From: Corythucha ciliata | Taxonomy: Eukaryota; Arthropoda; Insecta; Hemiptera; Tingidae | NCBI GenBank assembly: GCA_038030265.1 | Contig: CM075939.1 | Span: forward strand, 8,103,253 to 8,167,252 | DNA: 64,000 nt | Direction of reading: 5' to 3' | In this document: in pieces, positions 1 to 11,100 of the stretch | Numbering within the stretch: position 1 is the stretch's first letter | How the letters are laid out: every line of letters starts with the position of its first letter | Notes under the pieces: generated by a model | Told to the model about the DNA's origin: nothing | Seen by the model: the letters and a program-made list of their open reading frames with translations, nothing else | The model's database searches: none | Position numbers and translations under genes: made by a program

Positions 1-399
1 TACTGAAATACAAATACTTTTTGAATTGTATTTTGAATAAAATACAAATACAATTTAAAATACTTTTCAAAAATTCGATTTCGACGGCAGATAGTGCGAA
101 AAACACGAAAAATAAATAATTCAAAAATATCAGGTCCTTCAATAGACAAGTTGACAAAATGTAGCAGCGCGAAATGGCGCTGCGCCGCGATGCGCAAAGA
201 AAAGTAGGCAAGTTGTCACGAAGTATTTAGTACCGAACCGGCGAGCACTGGTGGATCGTGAGCTGAAAAGGAGGTGAGGTCTCTGGTGAACCTATATCGG
301 GGCCCGGGGCGGAAATCTTCAAGAGGCCCCTAAAAGTCTCTAACTATATACATAAAACCTCTATTGGTAACCTCTAAGGCCTTTTCCTAATTTTAGCCA

Positions 400-976
400 T
401 GGCCTTTTCCATATATTGTAGGCAAATTACCGCTATTTCCACAGTCTATCCGCTAAACAGCGCTTATGCCAAGTTTAAACTGCGAATTTCTCCATTTTAG
501 CCGCGAATGAGTGCTTTTTGTCAACTTTAACAGCAAATTATCGCTTTTCGCCGCAAATTAGCAACTGATTAGCGGGGTAATCCCCCCCCCACCATAAAAA
601 CATAAATATGCGCTTTTCCCCAACTTTAGCAGCAAAGTAGATTTGGTATCCTGTGAATCAGCGATGTTTCTTTAACTTTCTTCGAGTTGGCGTTTTCCAC
701 AATTTTAGCTGCAAATTAGCGATTTTTTCTAGCGGTTTACTCAGTATGAGCTGAAAATTACTCAATATTAGCCGTAAAATTCTAGAAATGTTTACCACAA
801 ATTAGCATTTTTTGTTCACCGTAACCATACACTGTGGAATAGCAATTTCGTCTCAGTTTTAGCCGCGAATTTGCGAATTTTTCACTCATAGCCATAAATT
901 AGCGCTTTTTCTCATTTTTAGCCTCAAAGTCTCCCGAGGAAGCCGCGAATTAACGTATTTCCAATTTTTGACGCAA
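400..976 (+). repeat. degenerate ~30-bp tandem array, left part
   Basis: Units resemble AATTAGCGATTTTT followed by CTCAATTTTAGCCGCG, about 30 bp, with many substitutions and small indels. Each unit looks like two ~15-bp halves sharing TTAGC. The array resumes after the foldback element at 3148. No coding potential. Confidence 0.75.
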
Positions 977-3147
977 AGGATACCCCACATTAAGGGGGGT
1001 CAAAAGTCCCTTAACCGGGATTTTTTCGGAAGCAGGCGGTAATCATTTGGGACCAAAATAGAAAATTTTTACCGAAGCGCGTTTGTCCAAAATGGGTTTT
1101 CTTACCGAATTACCGTCAAAAACGTTGTTTTTTGGCCATTATTTATTATTTATTTTTCCTGAAAACAGATTCGCACGAATCTCGTTCCCACTCCCAAATT
1201 CAGCTTCAATACTAATAGTAGACCAAAAAAATAATTTTGGGGTCATTTAAAAGGCTGTTCATTTATCGAAAATCGCTCAAAAAGGCCTAAAATGCCTGTT
1301 TTCCGCCGATTTTAGGAATTTAAAAAAAACATGCAGGCTAGATATTTTTATCTTAGATTTACCTTATAGCAGTCTACTTTCATGAATTTTTTCAGAATTT
1401 TATCTTTGGTGCGTCATCGTCAAAAAATCGAAAAAATGGAAAAGGGCCACATGTGGGGTACATATACGCTGCTATTCCATGTCCATGATCTTCTTTTACC
1501 TGTCGTGTAATATTTTATTTTGGAAACGTATAAAAACTAGAATTTTTTCGTACAATGGTCATTTTAATCTGGTGAAAAGAGATCGAGATATTTGCAGTTG
1601 AATCCACCAGGTAAGAGTGAAGCTGTCGTTTACAGCTTGGAAATGCATAGGGGAATGTTCTTCGTAGGAATCTTTCATCAAGGAGGAAAATGGTTCAATA
1701 ATTGTAAGTTTATTTACTATGCATGACAGTTATAGTTGTTTTCCATAATTCATAAGAAAAATGCCCTCGTATTGCCTATGAAATTCATGTAAAGAGAGTG
1801 AACTAAAGTTATCAAGACGAAATACTAAAAAACGTATCGCAGCCGGGATTTATTATAATCTACGCACTAATATCATTGCAAAAGTAATCATAAAGTAAAA
1901 GAACTATAAAAATGCGCATAAAGATTGCAGAAAGATGTGCGTTACCAAGGGGCAAGTATAGCAATTTTAGGAAGGTTTTTATTTTCACACGATGGGGTCA
2001 TGCTACAGAAAGTATGAAAACGGCGGAACTGGGTCTGAAGTTTGCCCCCTTCCCCATTAAAAATTAAAATTAAACAAAGAATAAGAATGATGTTGGGGGG
2101 GGGGGGTTTAGACGTACAACAGACTATCTTGAGATTGCACAATATGGGTGTTGGTTGCGGTCCAGTCTCTGTTTCGACCTCAGACCTTCAGCTACTGTAC
2201 GTCTTCAGCACTATACGTGTTGAACTTTCACGAAATAAGAAGGAAAATGATTCAACCGTGTTATTTTATGGTCTAACCGCCATCATTCGTCATACCCGCA
2301 AAATCCTCAGTCCTGTTTCGCACTCCAGGTTCTCATGAATTTCTTGGGCATACGACGGTACTTTCTCATCAATTATGAAAGTTAAACAACTAAAGTTATG
2401 TATCGTAAATAAATTTACATTTATTGAATCCTTTTCCTCCTTGATCAAAGTTTCCTACGAAAAACATCCCCCTATGCATTTCTATGCTGTAAATGACAGC
2501 TTCACTCATACCTAGTGGATTCAACTGCAAATATCTCGATCTGTATTCACCCGATTGAAAAGACCATTGTACGAAAAAATTCTAGTTTTCATACGTTTCC
2601 AAAATAAAATATAAGACGACAGGTAAAAGAAGATCATGGACTTGGAATAGCAGCGTATAAGTACCCCGTAATGTGGCCCTTTTCTAGTTTTTCGACTTTT
2701 TGACGATGACGCACCAAAGATAAAATTCTGAAAAAATTCATGAAAGTAGACTGCTATAAGGTAAATCTAAGATAAAAATATCCAGCCTGCATGTTTTTTT
2801 AAATTTCTAAAATCGGTGGAAAAGGGACATTTTTGGCCTCTTTGGGCGATTTTTGATAAATGAACAGCCTTTTAAATAACCCCAAAATTATTTTTTTTGG
2901 TCTACTATTAGTATTGTAGCTGAATTTGGGAGTGGGAACGAGATTCGTGTGAATCTGTTTTCATGAAAAATAAATAATAAATAATGGCCAAAAAACGACG
3001 TTTTTGACGGTAATTCGGTAAGAAAACCCATTTTGGACAAACGCGCTTCGGTAAAAATTTTCTATTTTGGTCCCAAATGATTACCGCCTGCTTCCGAAAA
3101 AATCCCGGTTAAGGGACTTTTGACCCCTCTTAATGCGGGGTACCCTT
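977..3147. mobile_element. foldback element with ~740-bp inverted arms
   Basis: 977-1717 and 2406-3147 are imperfect reverse complements of each other. The ends read AAAGGATACCCCACATTAAG and, from the other side, AAAGGGTACCCCGCATTAAG. Both then continue through GGGGTCAAAAGTCCCTTAACC. Divergence between arms is a few percent with small indels. The ~690-bp centre (1718-2405) holds no recognisable protein. It interrupts the ~30-bp array. A TTAA lies just inside each end, which would fit a TTAA-targeting element if the true ends are there, but the arms match beyond it. Confidence 0.75.
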
Positions 3148-4690
3148 TAAATTTGTCTCAATTTTAGCCGTAAATTAGCGCTTTTTCGTAATTTTAGCAG
3201 TGCAGTAGCTATTTCTAGCCCGTGTATTAGCGATTTTTGTTCATTTTAGCCACGAATTGGCGTTTTCCGATATTTTTACTGCAAAACGGCAATTCTTCCA
3301 TTTTTGACAGTGAATTAGCACTTTTTGTTTCAATTTAGTCTGAAAATTAACTTTTCTCTTTATTCTAGCCAGAATAATTGCTGATTTTCTCTATATTAGC
3401 CGCAAATTGGCACCGCAATAGTAATTTTTTTCAATTTTAATTATATGTAGAATAGGGCTTCATCTCAGTTCTAGCCGTGAATCAGTGTTTTTTCTTTTAC
3501 TTATAACCATGAATTTGCCGTTTACCTCAATTTTAGCCACAAAGTTGTTGTCAGAAGGCGGAATTAGAAATTCCAACACACTTTATCCGCGATTATTTTC
3601 CTCAATTTTAGCCGTAAATTCGGGGTTTTTTCAACTTTAGCTGCTTTGAAGCGTTTCTATAATCTGTGAATTAGCGAATTACCTTAATTTTTTAGCCACG
3701 AATTCGTGATTTCCTCAAATTTTAGCCGGGAATAACACTTTTTCCCAATTTACCTAAACATAATGGGGGAACGAGAGTTTTTATTTATTTATGACAGGCT
3801 AATTATAGTGAATTTTTCAATATTAGCTGGTTTTTTTTTTACACATTAGTCCATTTTTCCTTCAATTTTTGCAATGGATCAGCGTTTATTGTTTAGTTTT
3901 AGCCTCGAACAGAAGCTACGCATTTGCGTTTTGTCAAATTTTCAAGGCTTAGTGACTTTGTGGGTCGCGCTCTCTTCGGTATACAAAATAACGGCCAACG
4001 AAAAATTTAGAGATCTTTTTTATAACGACAATGAAAAATTGGGAAAATACGAACTCGCCATCAAACTGACTTATGTTGTTTTTTTAACATAATACTTGTT
4101 ATATTTAAAAATAAAAATTGAGGTTTGTTAGCTGTTGACACGCTACAACTTTAACCAATTTTGGTCACGGGTTAGCGCTTTTAATCAATTTTAGCAGTGC
4201 AGTAGGGATTCTTTCGTTTGTTTGGCGATTTTCCTTCATTTTAGCCACGATTTGGCGTTTTCCTCATTTCAGCTGCAGTTTAGCCATTTTTTAGCAGCCA
4301 ATTAGCACATTTTTCTCAGTTTGAGTTGAAAATTAGTGTTTTTCTTAAAGTTGGCCCCGCTAATTAATAATTTTGTCAATTCTAGCCGGGTAGTTTTTTT
4401 AGGTTTTAGCCCGCGTGAGCAATTTTTTTCTACGGATTAGCGCTGTTTCTCAGTTTGAACCTCGATTCTTTCAGAAGCTATGCAGATTTTCGTTTTCTCA
4501 ATTTCAGCCGCGAATTATTGATTTTTCTCCATTTCAGCTGTGAAATAGCGTTTTCTGCTAATTTTGTAGCGAATTAGCACATTATCTATTATCTTTTTTT
4601 TATTAATAGGCGATTTTTCGCCATTTGAGTTGTGAATTTGCCATTTTGGTCCAGTTTAAACTCGAATTAGCGTTGTTTTTCGCAATAATT
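3148..4690 (+). repeat. degenerate ~30-bp tandem array, right part
   Basis: Continuation of the array at 400-976 in the same orientation. Units such as AATTTTAGCCGTAAATTAGC and GCGCTTTTTC recur about every 30 bp with heavy decay. The open stretch at 3874-4092 is an array artefact. Confidence 0.7.
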
Positions 4691-4984
4691 GGCACGAGTT
4701 TTGTTTACTTGTACAGCTTTGTGTACTTGTAGGCTAGGGCTCTGTATGATCCATTTTTGTGCAAAGTTTCCATCCGCTAGCATCATTTTTGTGGCAGTTG
4801 TGCTAACAAGGAATTCGGAACTTCCACCTCCCACCATGACTACCCTTCCCTCTCCACTTTTTCGAAAAATGAAAACGTCAATCGAAGGCTGTTATTACAT
4901 CGGGTTTTTGTGCCAAATATAATGTCACTAAGTTAGGTTATACTGGTGAATAGTATCTAAGAAGTGGAAACTAAAGAACGTTGA

Positions 4985-5209
4985 AATTAAAAGTATTTGT
5001 ATTTGTATTTGTATTTGTATTTGTATTTTCGTTGAGTGTGAAATACAAATACTTTTGAAAATGTGTTTCAAATACAAAACCCAAAATACTTTCAAAAATG
5101 TATTTTAAATACAGAAATAAAAATACTTTTCCAAAAGTATTTAAATACAATTACAAAATACGTATTTTGTATTTAAAATACAAAGTATTTTAAATAACTC
5201 AAGTATCTT
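4985..5209. repeat. TATTTG/AAATAC low-complexity subterminal tract
   Basis: Five near-perfect GTATTT(G) hexamers at ~4993-5022 are followed by looser AAATACAAATAC sequence up to the hAT end at 5220. The same composition begins the window. Confidence 0.7.
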
Positions 5210-5220
5210 GCCCACCCCTG

Positions 5221-6212
5221 GTCACACCCATACTTAAACCAGGCAAAACACCAAATCTTGTGGAGTCGTATAGACCTATTTCCTTGTCATCTTGCGTCTT
5301 GAAAACATTCGAAAGAGTGCTCAAGCACAGGCTTGAATACTGGCTCGCACATAATAAAATTTTCCCGTACAGTCAGTTCGGTTTTCGTAAGGGCAGATCC
5401 TGTCTCGACAGCATCACTCATTTAGTCACCGACGTTTATCACGCGTTTTCAGAAAAACAAACTGTCTTGGCCTTAATGTTAGATGTTTCTGGAGCCTTTG
5501 ATAATGTTAATCTAACAACTCTGGCAAATCAAATGCTCGATATAGGTATCTGTCCGCAATTTGTCAAATTAGTGTTGTCGTTAACGAACAACCGGATCAT
5601 TCACTTACTCGTAAATGACAAAATGCTAGGTCCTCTCATAGCTCAACTTGGTTTGCCACAAGGAGGTATTCTAAGCCCACTATTAAACGCCCTTTGTGTG
5701 TACGCGATAAGGAAATTCTTGCCTCCAGGTGTGCGTGGTAGCCTCGTCACCTACAATAGCATTGCCAATTCTCGAAGAAGGACTTAAAGCCCTTCGGTGC
5801 TTTTTGATTAACTTAGGCCTTGATATTTCACCTTCTAAATCGACTGTAATCCCTTTCTCATATGTGTCCTCAAATAAGGGTGCATTTTATAAACAAATAT
5901 TCCCTCGTGTATTAAATAAAACTTGGTCCTCTGAAAGTTCTCTACCCAAGGACGGAGTAAAAAGCATATGTAGGCTGAGAACTAATCATGGTCTTTGTCA
6001 GCATTATTTATTTAAATTGAATTTAACGACAGCTTCTGAATGTCCGACATGTCAGGAACCTGGGACGCTGGAGCACGCAGTGATGGTCTGCAGACAGTAC
6101 GAAGGATCTCGAAATATGTTTTTCAGCAGATGGACATTAATGAATAAATCTGTCGCCGGTATTTTAATTAATAAATTAATTAGTCTGATATTATCCGGAC
6201 GACGATGGAAGG
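5221..6212 (+). pseudogene. LINE reverse transcriptase fragment, Jockey/R1-like
   Basis: Would copy LINE RNA at a nicked target. Motifs seen in order: KPGK, SYRPISL, QFGFRKGRSC, a catalytic-type LMLDVSGAFDNV, and GLPQGGILSPLL. The expected second catalytic block (xADD) is missing: after LPPGVRGSLVTY the frame jumps near 5730-5770 into sequence resembling the RT thumb (GLDISPSKSTVIPFS). A further jump near 5880 leads to a C-terminal Cys/His motif, CPTCQ...EHAVMVC, typical of LINE ORF2 ends, and the intervening connection domain is gone. It is therefore dead, with at least two deletions or frameshifts. Clade assignment is approximate. Confidence 0.8.
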
Positions 6213-6249
6213 GCATAGCCCAACACGATTCGATTTCGAGAAAAAATGG

Positions 6250-6321
6250 CTCCCCGGCGGGATTTGAACCCGCAACCTCTGGATTACCAGTCCAGCACGC
6301 TGCCATTTGCGCCACGGGGAC
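6250..6321 (-). tRNA. tRNA-Thr-like sequence, anticodon GGU, copy 1
   Basis: Read on minus, a cloverleaf forms. The D stem is GCGC/GCGT, the anticodon stem CTGGA/TCCAG with loop CTGGTAA (anticodon GGU), and the T stem GCGGG/CCCGC with loop TTCAAAT. U8 and A14 are in place. The acceptor stem GTCCCCG/CGGGGAG has a G-G mismatch at the first pair. The next bases are CCA and then T6, which could be a Pol III stop. Eukaryotic cytosolic tRNA-Thr normally carries AGU, CGU or UGU, so GGU plus the LINE context suggests a tRNA-derived repeat or pseudogene. Confidence 0.5.
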
Positions 6322-6572
6322 GCCTATGGGAGTCGTACTCCGAGGGATAAGCTAAGCCGAACCCCACCCAGGTCCATTGTTTCTCGAAACTCTAGGCGCT
6401 TCTCCTGATCGGTAAACCACGCCGAATTTTATCTTATCTAGATGTTGTTAGATGGACATTAACGAATAAATCTGTCGCCGGTATTTTAATTAATAAATTA
6501 ATTAGTCTGATATTATCCGGACGACGATGGAAGGGCATAGCCCAACACGATTCGAGTTTCGAGAAAAAATGG

Positions 6573-6644
6573 CTCCCCGGCGGGATTTGAACCCGCAACC
6601 TCTGGATTACCAGTCCAGCACGCTGCCATTTGCGCCACGGAGAC
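6573..6644 (-). tRNA. tRNA-Thr-like sequence, anticodon GGU, copy 2
   Basis: Second copy, lying in the duplicated LINE tail. It differs in the acceptor stem (GTCTCCG), giving a wobble pair with the unchanged 3' strand; the anticodon loop and T arm are identical. The T-run after the 3' end is kept. Confidence 0.45.
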
Positions 6645-6810
6645 GCCTATGGGAGTCGTAGAGTTTCGAGAAACAATGGACCTGGGTGGGGTTCGGCTTC
6701 CAAGTCTCCTCTGCTGTCTGTTTAATTATTTAATTATTTTAGAATCAAGTTGCCCATCAGTCTACAAACTCCTGTTAAAACACCTCTGGCTATGGTTTTC
6801 TAACTAATGC

Positions 6811-6852
<42 letters not shown>

Positions 6853-6854
<2 letters not shown>

Positions 6855-7559
6855 GAATTTCAATTGATTCTGAAAATACCGTCGAAACAGCCCAAAATTG
6901 AAAATTTCCTTTTTTCATTTTCGTCGAATTTTGAGGTTGAAATCAATTTTCATTTTTTTGTTGTCCTGGATAGGCTACCGCATAGTGGACATTTTAAGAC
7001 CCTGCCGACGACGATGCGATGATTTTGGAAGGAGCTACGATTTTTCAAAGTGTGAAATTTTTGCGCAATTTAAATTTGAAATTTGACCGATTTAATTTTT
7101 TTTAAATTCTGAAAAAAATCAGCATAAATTACAGCTGCCAGCGTAAAGCTTGTGTCAAAATTTGAACCCTCTACGATGAATAGAAGCCGGTAAAATGTTT
7201 GAAAAGTTTCCGCGGCGATTCTGGACTGACCCCTACCCCACACCCACTCCAAGGTTGGCTTAATTTTCCTATATTTCTCCAGTCGACTTTAGGCGTCTTT
7301 TTGAGGGGGAAGGAGTAGTTATTTTGTCATGACGCAACTCTGCGTATCTGTATTTTGAGGTGAGGAGTCGACTTTGTTTCGGGGATTGGATGACCGGGGG
7401 TGGGAGTAAATTGCACTTTTTGGAATTTCAAAATTTTCGATTTTTTTTCGCCGGACAAAAAGTGTTTTAACTATTTACCCGAAACTTACATTTTCACAGT
7501 TATTTATTAGCTATATTTTCTCCATTAAATCTTCGAATTTAGGTGAAATTGAAAATTTC
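6853..7559. other. no gene recognised
   Basis: AT-rich sequence after the LINE poly(A). Open stretches are short, overlap on both strands and show no motif. Confidence 0.5.
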
Positions 7560-7832
7560 ACCAAACTGAAAGATCGAACCATAGCAAAGCTCCAACTCCA
7601 ACCACAGCAAAGGCCTAACCACTGCAATGCTCTCAACCGCACGAAAGCTCCAACCACACGGAAGGTCAAACCACTGCAAAGGTCCAACCACTGCAGAGCT
7701 CTCAACCAAACGATAGGTCCAACCATACGAAAGGTCTAACTACAGCAAAGGTCCAACCACCAGCAAAGGTCAAACCACTGCAGAGCTCTCACCCACATGA
7801 AAGGTCCAACCACTGCAAAGGTCCAATGGCTG
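7560..7832. repeat. minisatellite, ~18-20 bp units
   Basis: About 14 imperfect units based on AAAGGTCCAACCACTGC, including variants with CAGAGCTCTCAACCA. 7833-8107 is unique sequence without a gene, downstream of the host gene's 3' end. Confidence 0.8.
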
Positions 7833-8107
7833 GCTACGCCCCTGATCCCACTCATAGAAGCATGCCGAGAAAGGGCTGTGAGGGCCATTCATGATGCCTA
7901 ACACACCGAGGACTTAAGTGCAGCCTAAGCAAAAATGCCTCCATAAGGGATCGTCACGGCACCCGGCGGAAAATGCCGCGCTCAGTCTATCTCTTGTCGA
8001 TTTGGCAAGAATTAAATTTAAATGAGCTCGGAAAAAAATTAATTTACTGAAAAATTGTTAACATTAGAAGTAGGTAGACATAATAAATACGATGGTTCGA
8101 CCATTAT

Positions 8108-11100
8108 TTAAGGGATCACAGCGATACCGCGAGAAACAGACGGCAGATTTCTGTACATTTCATAAGCTTGTTGGTCTAAAGATTGTAGGCCCTGAAAATG
8201 AAGAGAAACAAAAGCGTGAGTTTTGGGTCAGGAGAAAATATTCTCGCGATATTATTCACTGTGGCACTGTCTGTTGTTTGAATATCAGGGACAATTTCAT
8301 TCGGAATGCTCGCCTCTTCGGAACCCGTTACTTTTTTGTATTTATCGTCCTTTGCGTGGATACGACTCCTGTAAAAGACATTTAAATGGGTGCGTAACTC
8401 AGAGTGTATGGGTTTAACCACCACAGTTTGAGGTTTTAAATGCAAAATAGGGAGACATTTACGCTCACAAAATAAGCGAAGCTATAATACCTCTTCAATG
8501 GTGCTCTTATGAAATACCTCAATTTCCATTTTGGATCAGTTTCGGTGGTAGAATTGAAGTTCCCGCTACAGTCGACTGAATTTAAACGTAATTTAGTGTC
8601 GACTAAGAGCTGGACGAGTCGGGATAAGTCACTTTCGAGGGTGCAGACTTTTTCGAGGGGAAACTCGTCACTTTCTCCGCTGTCGTCTCTTTCCATTCGT
8701 TCGAAATCGAGGAACGCTTTATTTAGGTCTTCCCAACCGAGCTGTGAGAATTTATGTTAATAAGTGGCGAGGGTCGTTTTTAAGGAGGGGCAGGGTTTGG
8801 AGTTGGTTACTTTTATATCGTTGCCGATGATAGAGATCCAGTTTAAGCCGTCAGAATCACGGTGAAGAACAGGGACGAGCGAGAATAGCAAGTGATAGAG
8901 TTCGCTTTGTTCTCTATTGGGGAATAGCAGGGAAGGAAAGTCTCCCAAGTCGATGTAAGTGGCTCCGTTCCATTTATTCGCGCCACCGAAGCAAGTAGTC
9001 ATGTCATGGGCTGAAACGGGGGATTATTATTATTATTGGTGACTCGGTAACGACGGATGGACCCCACACTTACATTTATTGAGACGTCTGCAGTCTGGCG
9101 ATTGGATTTCGTGCCAGCCGGCGTTGCGAGAAAACACACGCGCCGCCCCTGTTTTACTCTTTCCGAATATGACGATGTCACCCCGGCTTGAATGCACGGG
9201 AACTACAATCATATCTTGCAGTTCCCCTATGGATAAAAAATGTATACAAATATTTTAAAGGTTTCAACTAATTGAACAATTTAATCCCGTACCGAATTGT
9301 GCCACACTCATAATTGTTCCCGTATGATGTCTCGGCAACTTGAATAGCGTCGAATTTACACCGACGACCGCGATGTACGAATCCTTTCGATCCTGAAACG
9401 CCACCACGCTCCTCGCTCCCAAATCAGTCAACAGAAACCGCTCTTGAAAATTTCCCACAGTTCCCCCTTGACAGATTTTCTTGTACTCGAAAAGTCGCAC
9501 ACTTCCCGTGTCCTCCTTTGAAAGAATGAAGCAAAAAAATATGCGCTACCGCTGTAATAGCGACGAGGGGAAAACCTTCGTTCATTGATGCAAATGATTT
9601 TTAAACTTTTCTCTGTTTGTACAAGTGTTCCCTTCACTCTCTTCCAACCCCTCCCCAACCACCCCCACTGCTCTCTATTGCCTGCCACCCCTCAAGCCGA
9701 AAAATTATCTTTTAACTGAATGTAATGTATCGTATAATTTACGGATCCTTACAGCTGTCGATTCCCAGACGTTGGGCCCCTAACTTATGACTCCCCCTCC
9801 CAACCGGAAATATTTTCTTTAAAAATTAATCACGCCCTTTTCATTTTCACAACGTGAAAAACCCGTTTATCTTGTTCACCTGAAGTAAATTTCGGAGCAA
9901 TTTGAGACGCCTATACCAGTATTGATCGACTTATTTGGGTGAGGCGGTGGCAGAGAAGGGGTTCCTGGGAGAAAACTGTGCAGCCAATGATCGCTGAAAA
10001 GCGTGGTGTGAGTTTCAATTCAATCAGCGAAGTCGTATACCGCCGTAACTACCGCTGTATAAGCGGGTACCAAAAATTGAGGGGGGTGGAAGGTCCTTTC
10101 ACGGTTAAAATCGAGTTGAAGCGCTGATTCTCGGTTCCAACACCTCGGAAATTTGAACATTCGGAGCAGAAAATCCGCGGATACTGCAAGTTTCAGTCTT
10201 CAATTTCGTATAACAAATGCAAATTTCAGGCTATAGTTATCCGAATTAAGTCCCTGCCCTGGACTTGCAATTTCGCTTAAATTAACACCCCAAGAACCTG
10301 AAGCTATATAAATTTCACGGACATTCAGCGCAGGAAACGTAATTTTTCTCAAATTAGCACCCGAATTTGCAAACTCACAAATATTTATCCCTGAATGTTG
10401 CGATTATACGGCTTTTCATCAGGGTACAGACGTATTCGGAGCCGGTTAGCCCAGGGATGGCGTCCTATAAAAAAAAATTAGCCCCCAAAACTTGTAATTC
10501 CGCTGAAACTGGGACCTGAAACTTACAATTTCGGAAACATCCTATTTTGCAGATATATATTATGCAGCACCTCGTACGGGTCTCGTCAGCCTATAACGCT
10601 CCCACCAAAAACAATTAAAAACTAGCAATTTCATGGAGGTTTAGCGCTGAAACTTGCTATTTACCCGGAATGTGCAAATTTGAAGAAATGAAGACCCGAA
10701 ACTTCGCCAGAGTCGAGCATGCTCTGGGTTCCGTCACAACAAAAATGGTCTCCAAACTGCCATTTTGTTTTGGTTGAGTCACTAAATTCAAAATTTCACT
10801 GAAATTCGGACCTCAAGTTACATAATCATTTAATTTCAATTGCGAATAAATTCATGGATTGCTTGGAGGTCACGTCCACTGGGAACAAAAAGCCCTTAAA
10901 CTTGCAGTTTTGCCGAAATTAGGACGTGAAACTCGTAGTGTCAAAAATATTTAGCCAGGGATCTTTCAATTTCACGGATATTTCCTTATGAAATGTGAGC
11001 GCTGTATCGCAAATAATCAGCCTGGAAAATGCCTATTCCGAAGATATTTATTTGCAAGATTTGACGGCTGGGCACTGTCGGGGCCGGCTAGCCCGGGTTC

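Larger units (their letters stand above)
1..5220. mobile_element. hAT-type element, right part, inserted in a LINE
   Basis: The right end is at 5220: the reverse complement begins CAGGGGTGGGCAAGATACTT, the kind of end seen in many insect hAT elements. The next base resumes LINE coding sequence, so the element sits inside that LINE; GTCACACC (5221-5228) would be one copy of an 8-bp target duplication. The left end is outside the window, but 1-75 is the same TATTTG/AAATAC-rich sequence as 4985-5209, so the left end is probably close. No transposase is visible. 76-400 and 4690-4984 are unique AT-rich sequence without a gene. The interior is the degenerate array plus the foldback element. Confidence 0.5.
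6128..6665. repeat. ~325-bp tandem duplication of LINE tail plus tRNA-like segment
   Basis: The block from AGATGGACATTAA (~6128) through the tRNA-like sequence to CGCCTATGGGAGTCGTA recurs from ~6451 to 6660. After the second copy, 6661-6700 (TTTCGAGAAACAATGGACC...) is an inverted copy of ~6352-6395 from the first. Confidence 0.8.
5221..6852 (+). mobile_element. decayed LINE (non-LTR) 3' part with poly(A) tail
   Basis: Reverse transcriptase coding sequence begins directly at the hAT end (5221), so the 5' half of the LINE lies left of the window. After the C-terminal Cys/His region comes a 3' segment that includes a tRNA-like sequence and is duplicated, then a run of about 41 A at ~6811-6851. 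Confidence 0.7.

Noticed and set aside
6807..7022. Frame beginning with poly-Lys
   Set aside because: Translation of the LINE poly(A) tail.
7560..7832. Possible CRISPR-like array
   Set aside because: Repeats are degenerate and contiguous without unique spacers; the genome is eukaryotic.
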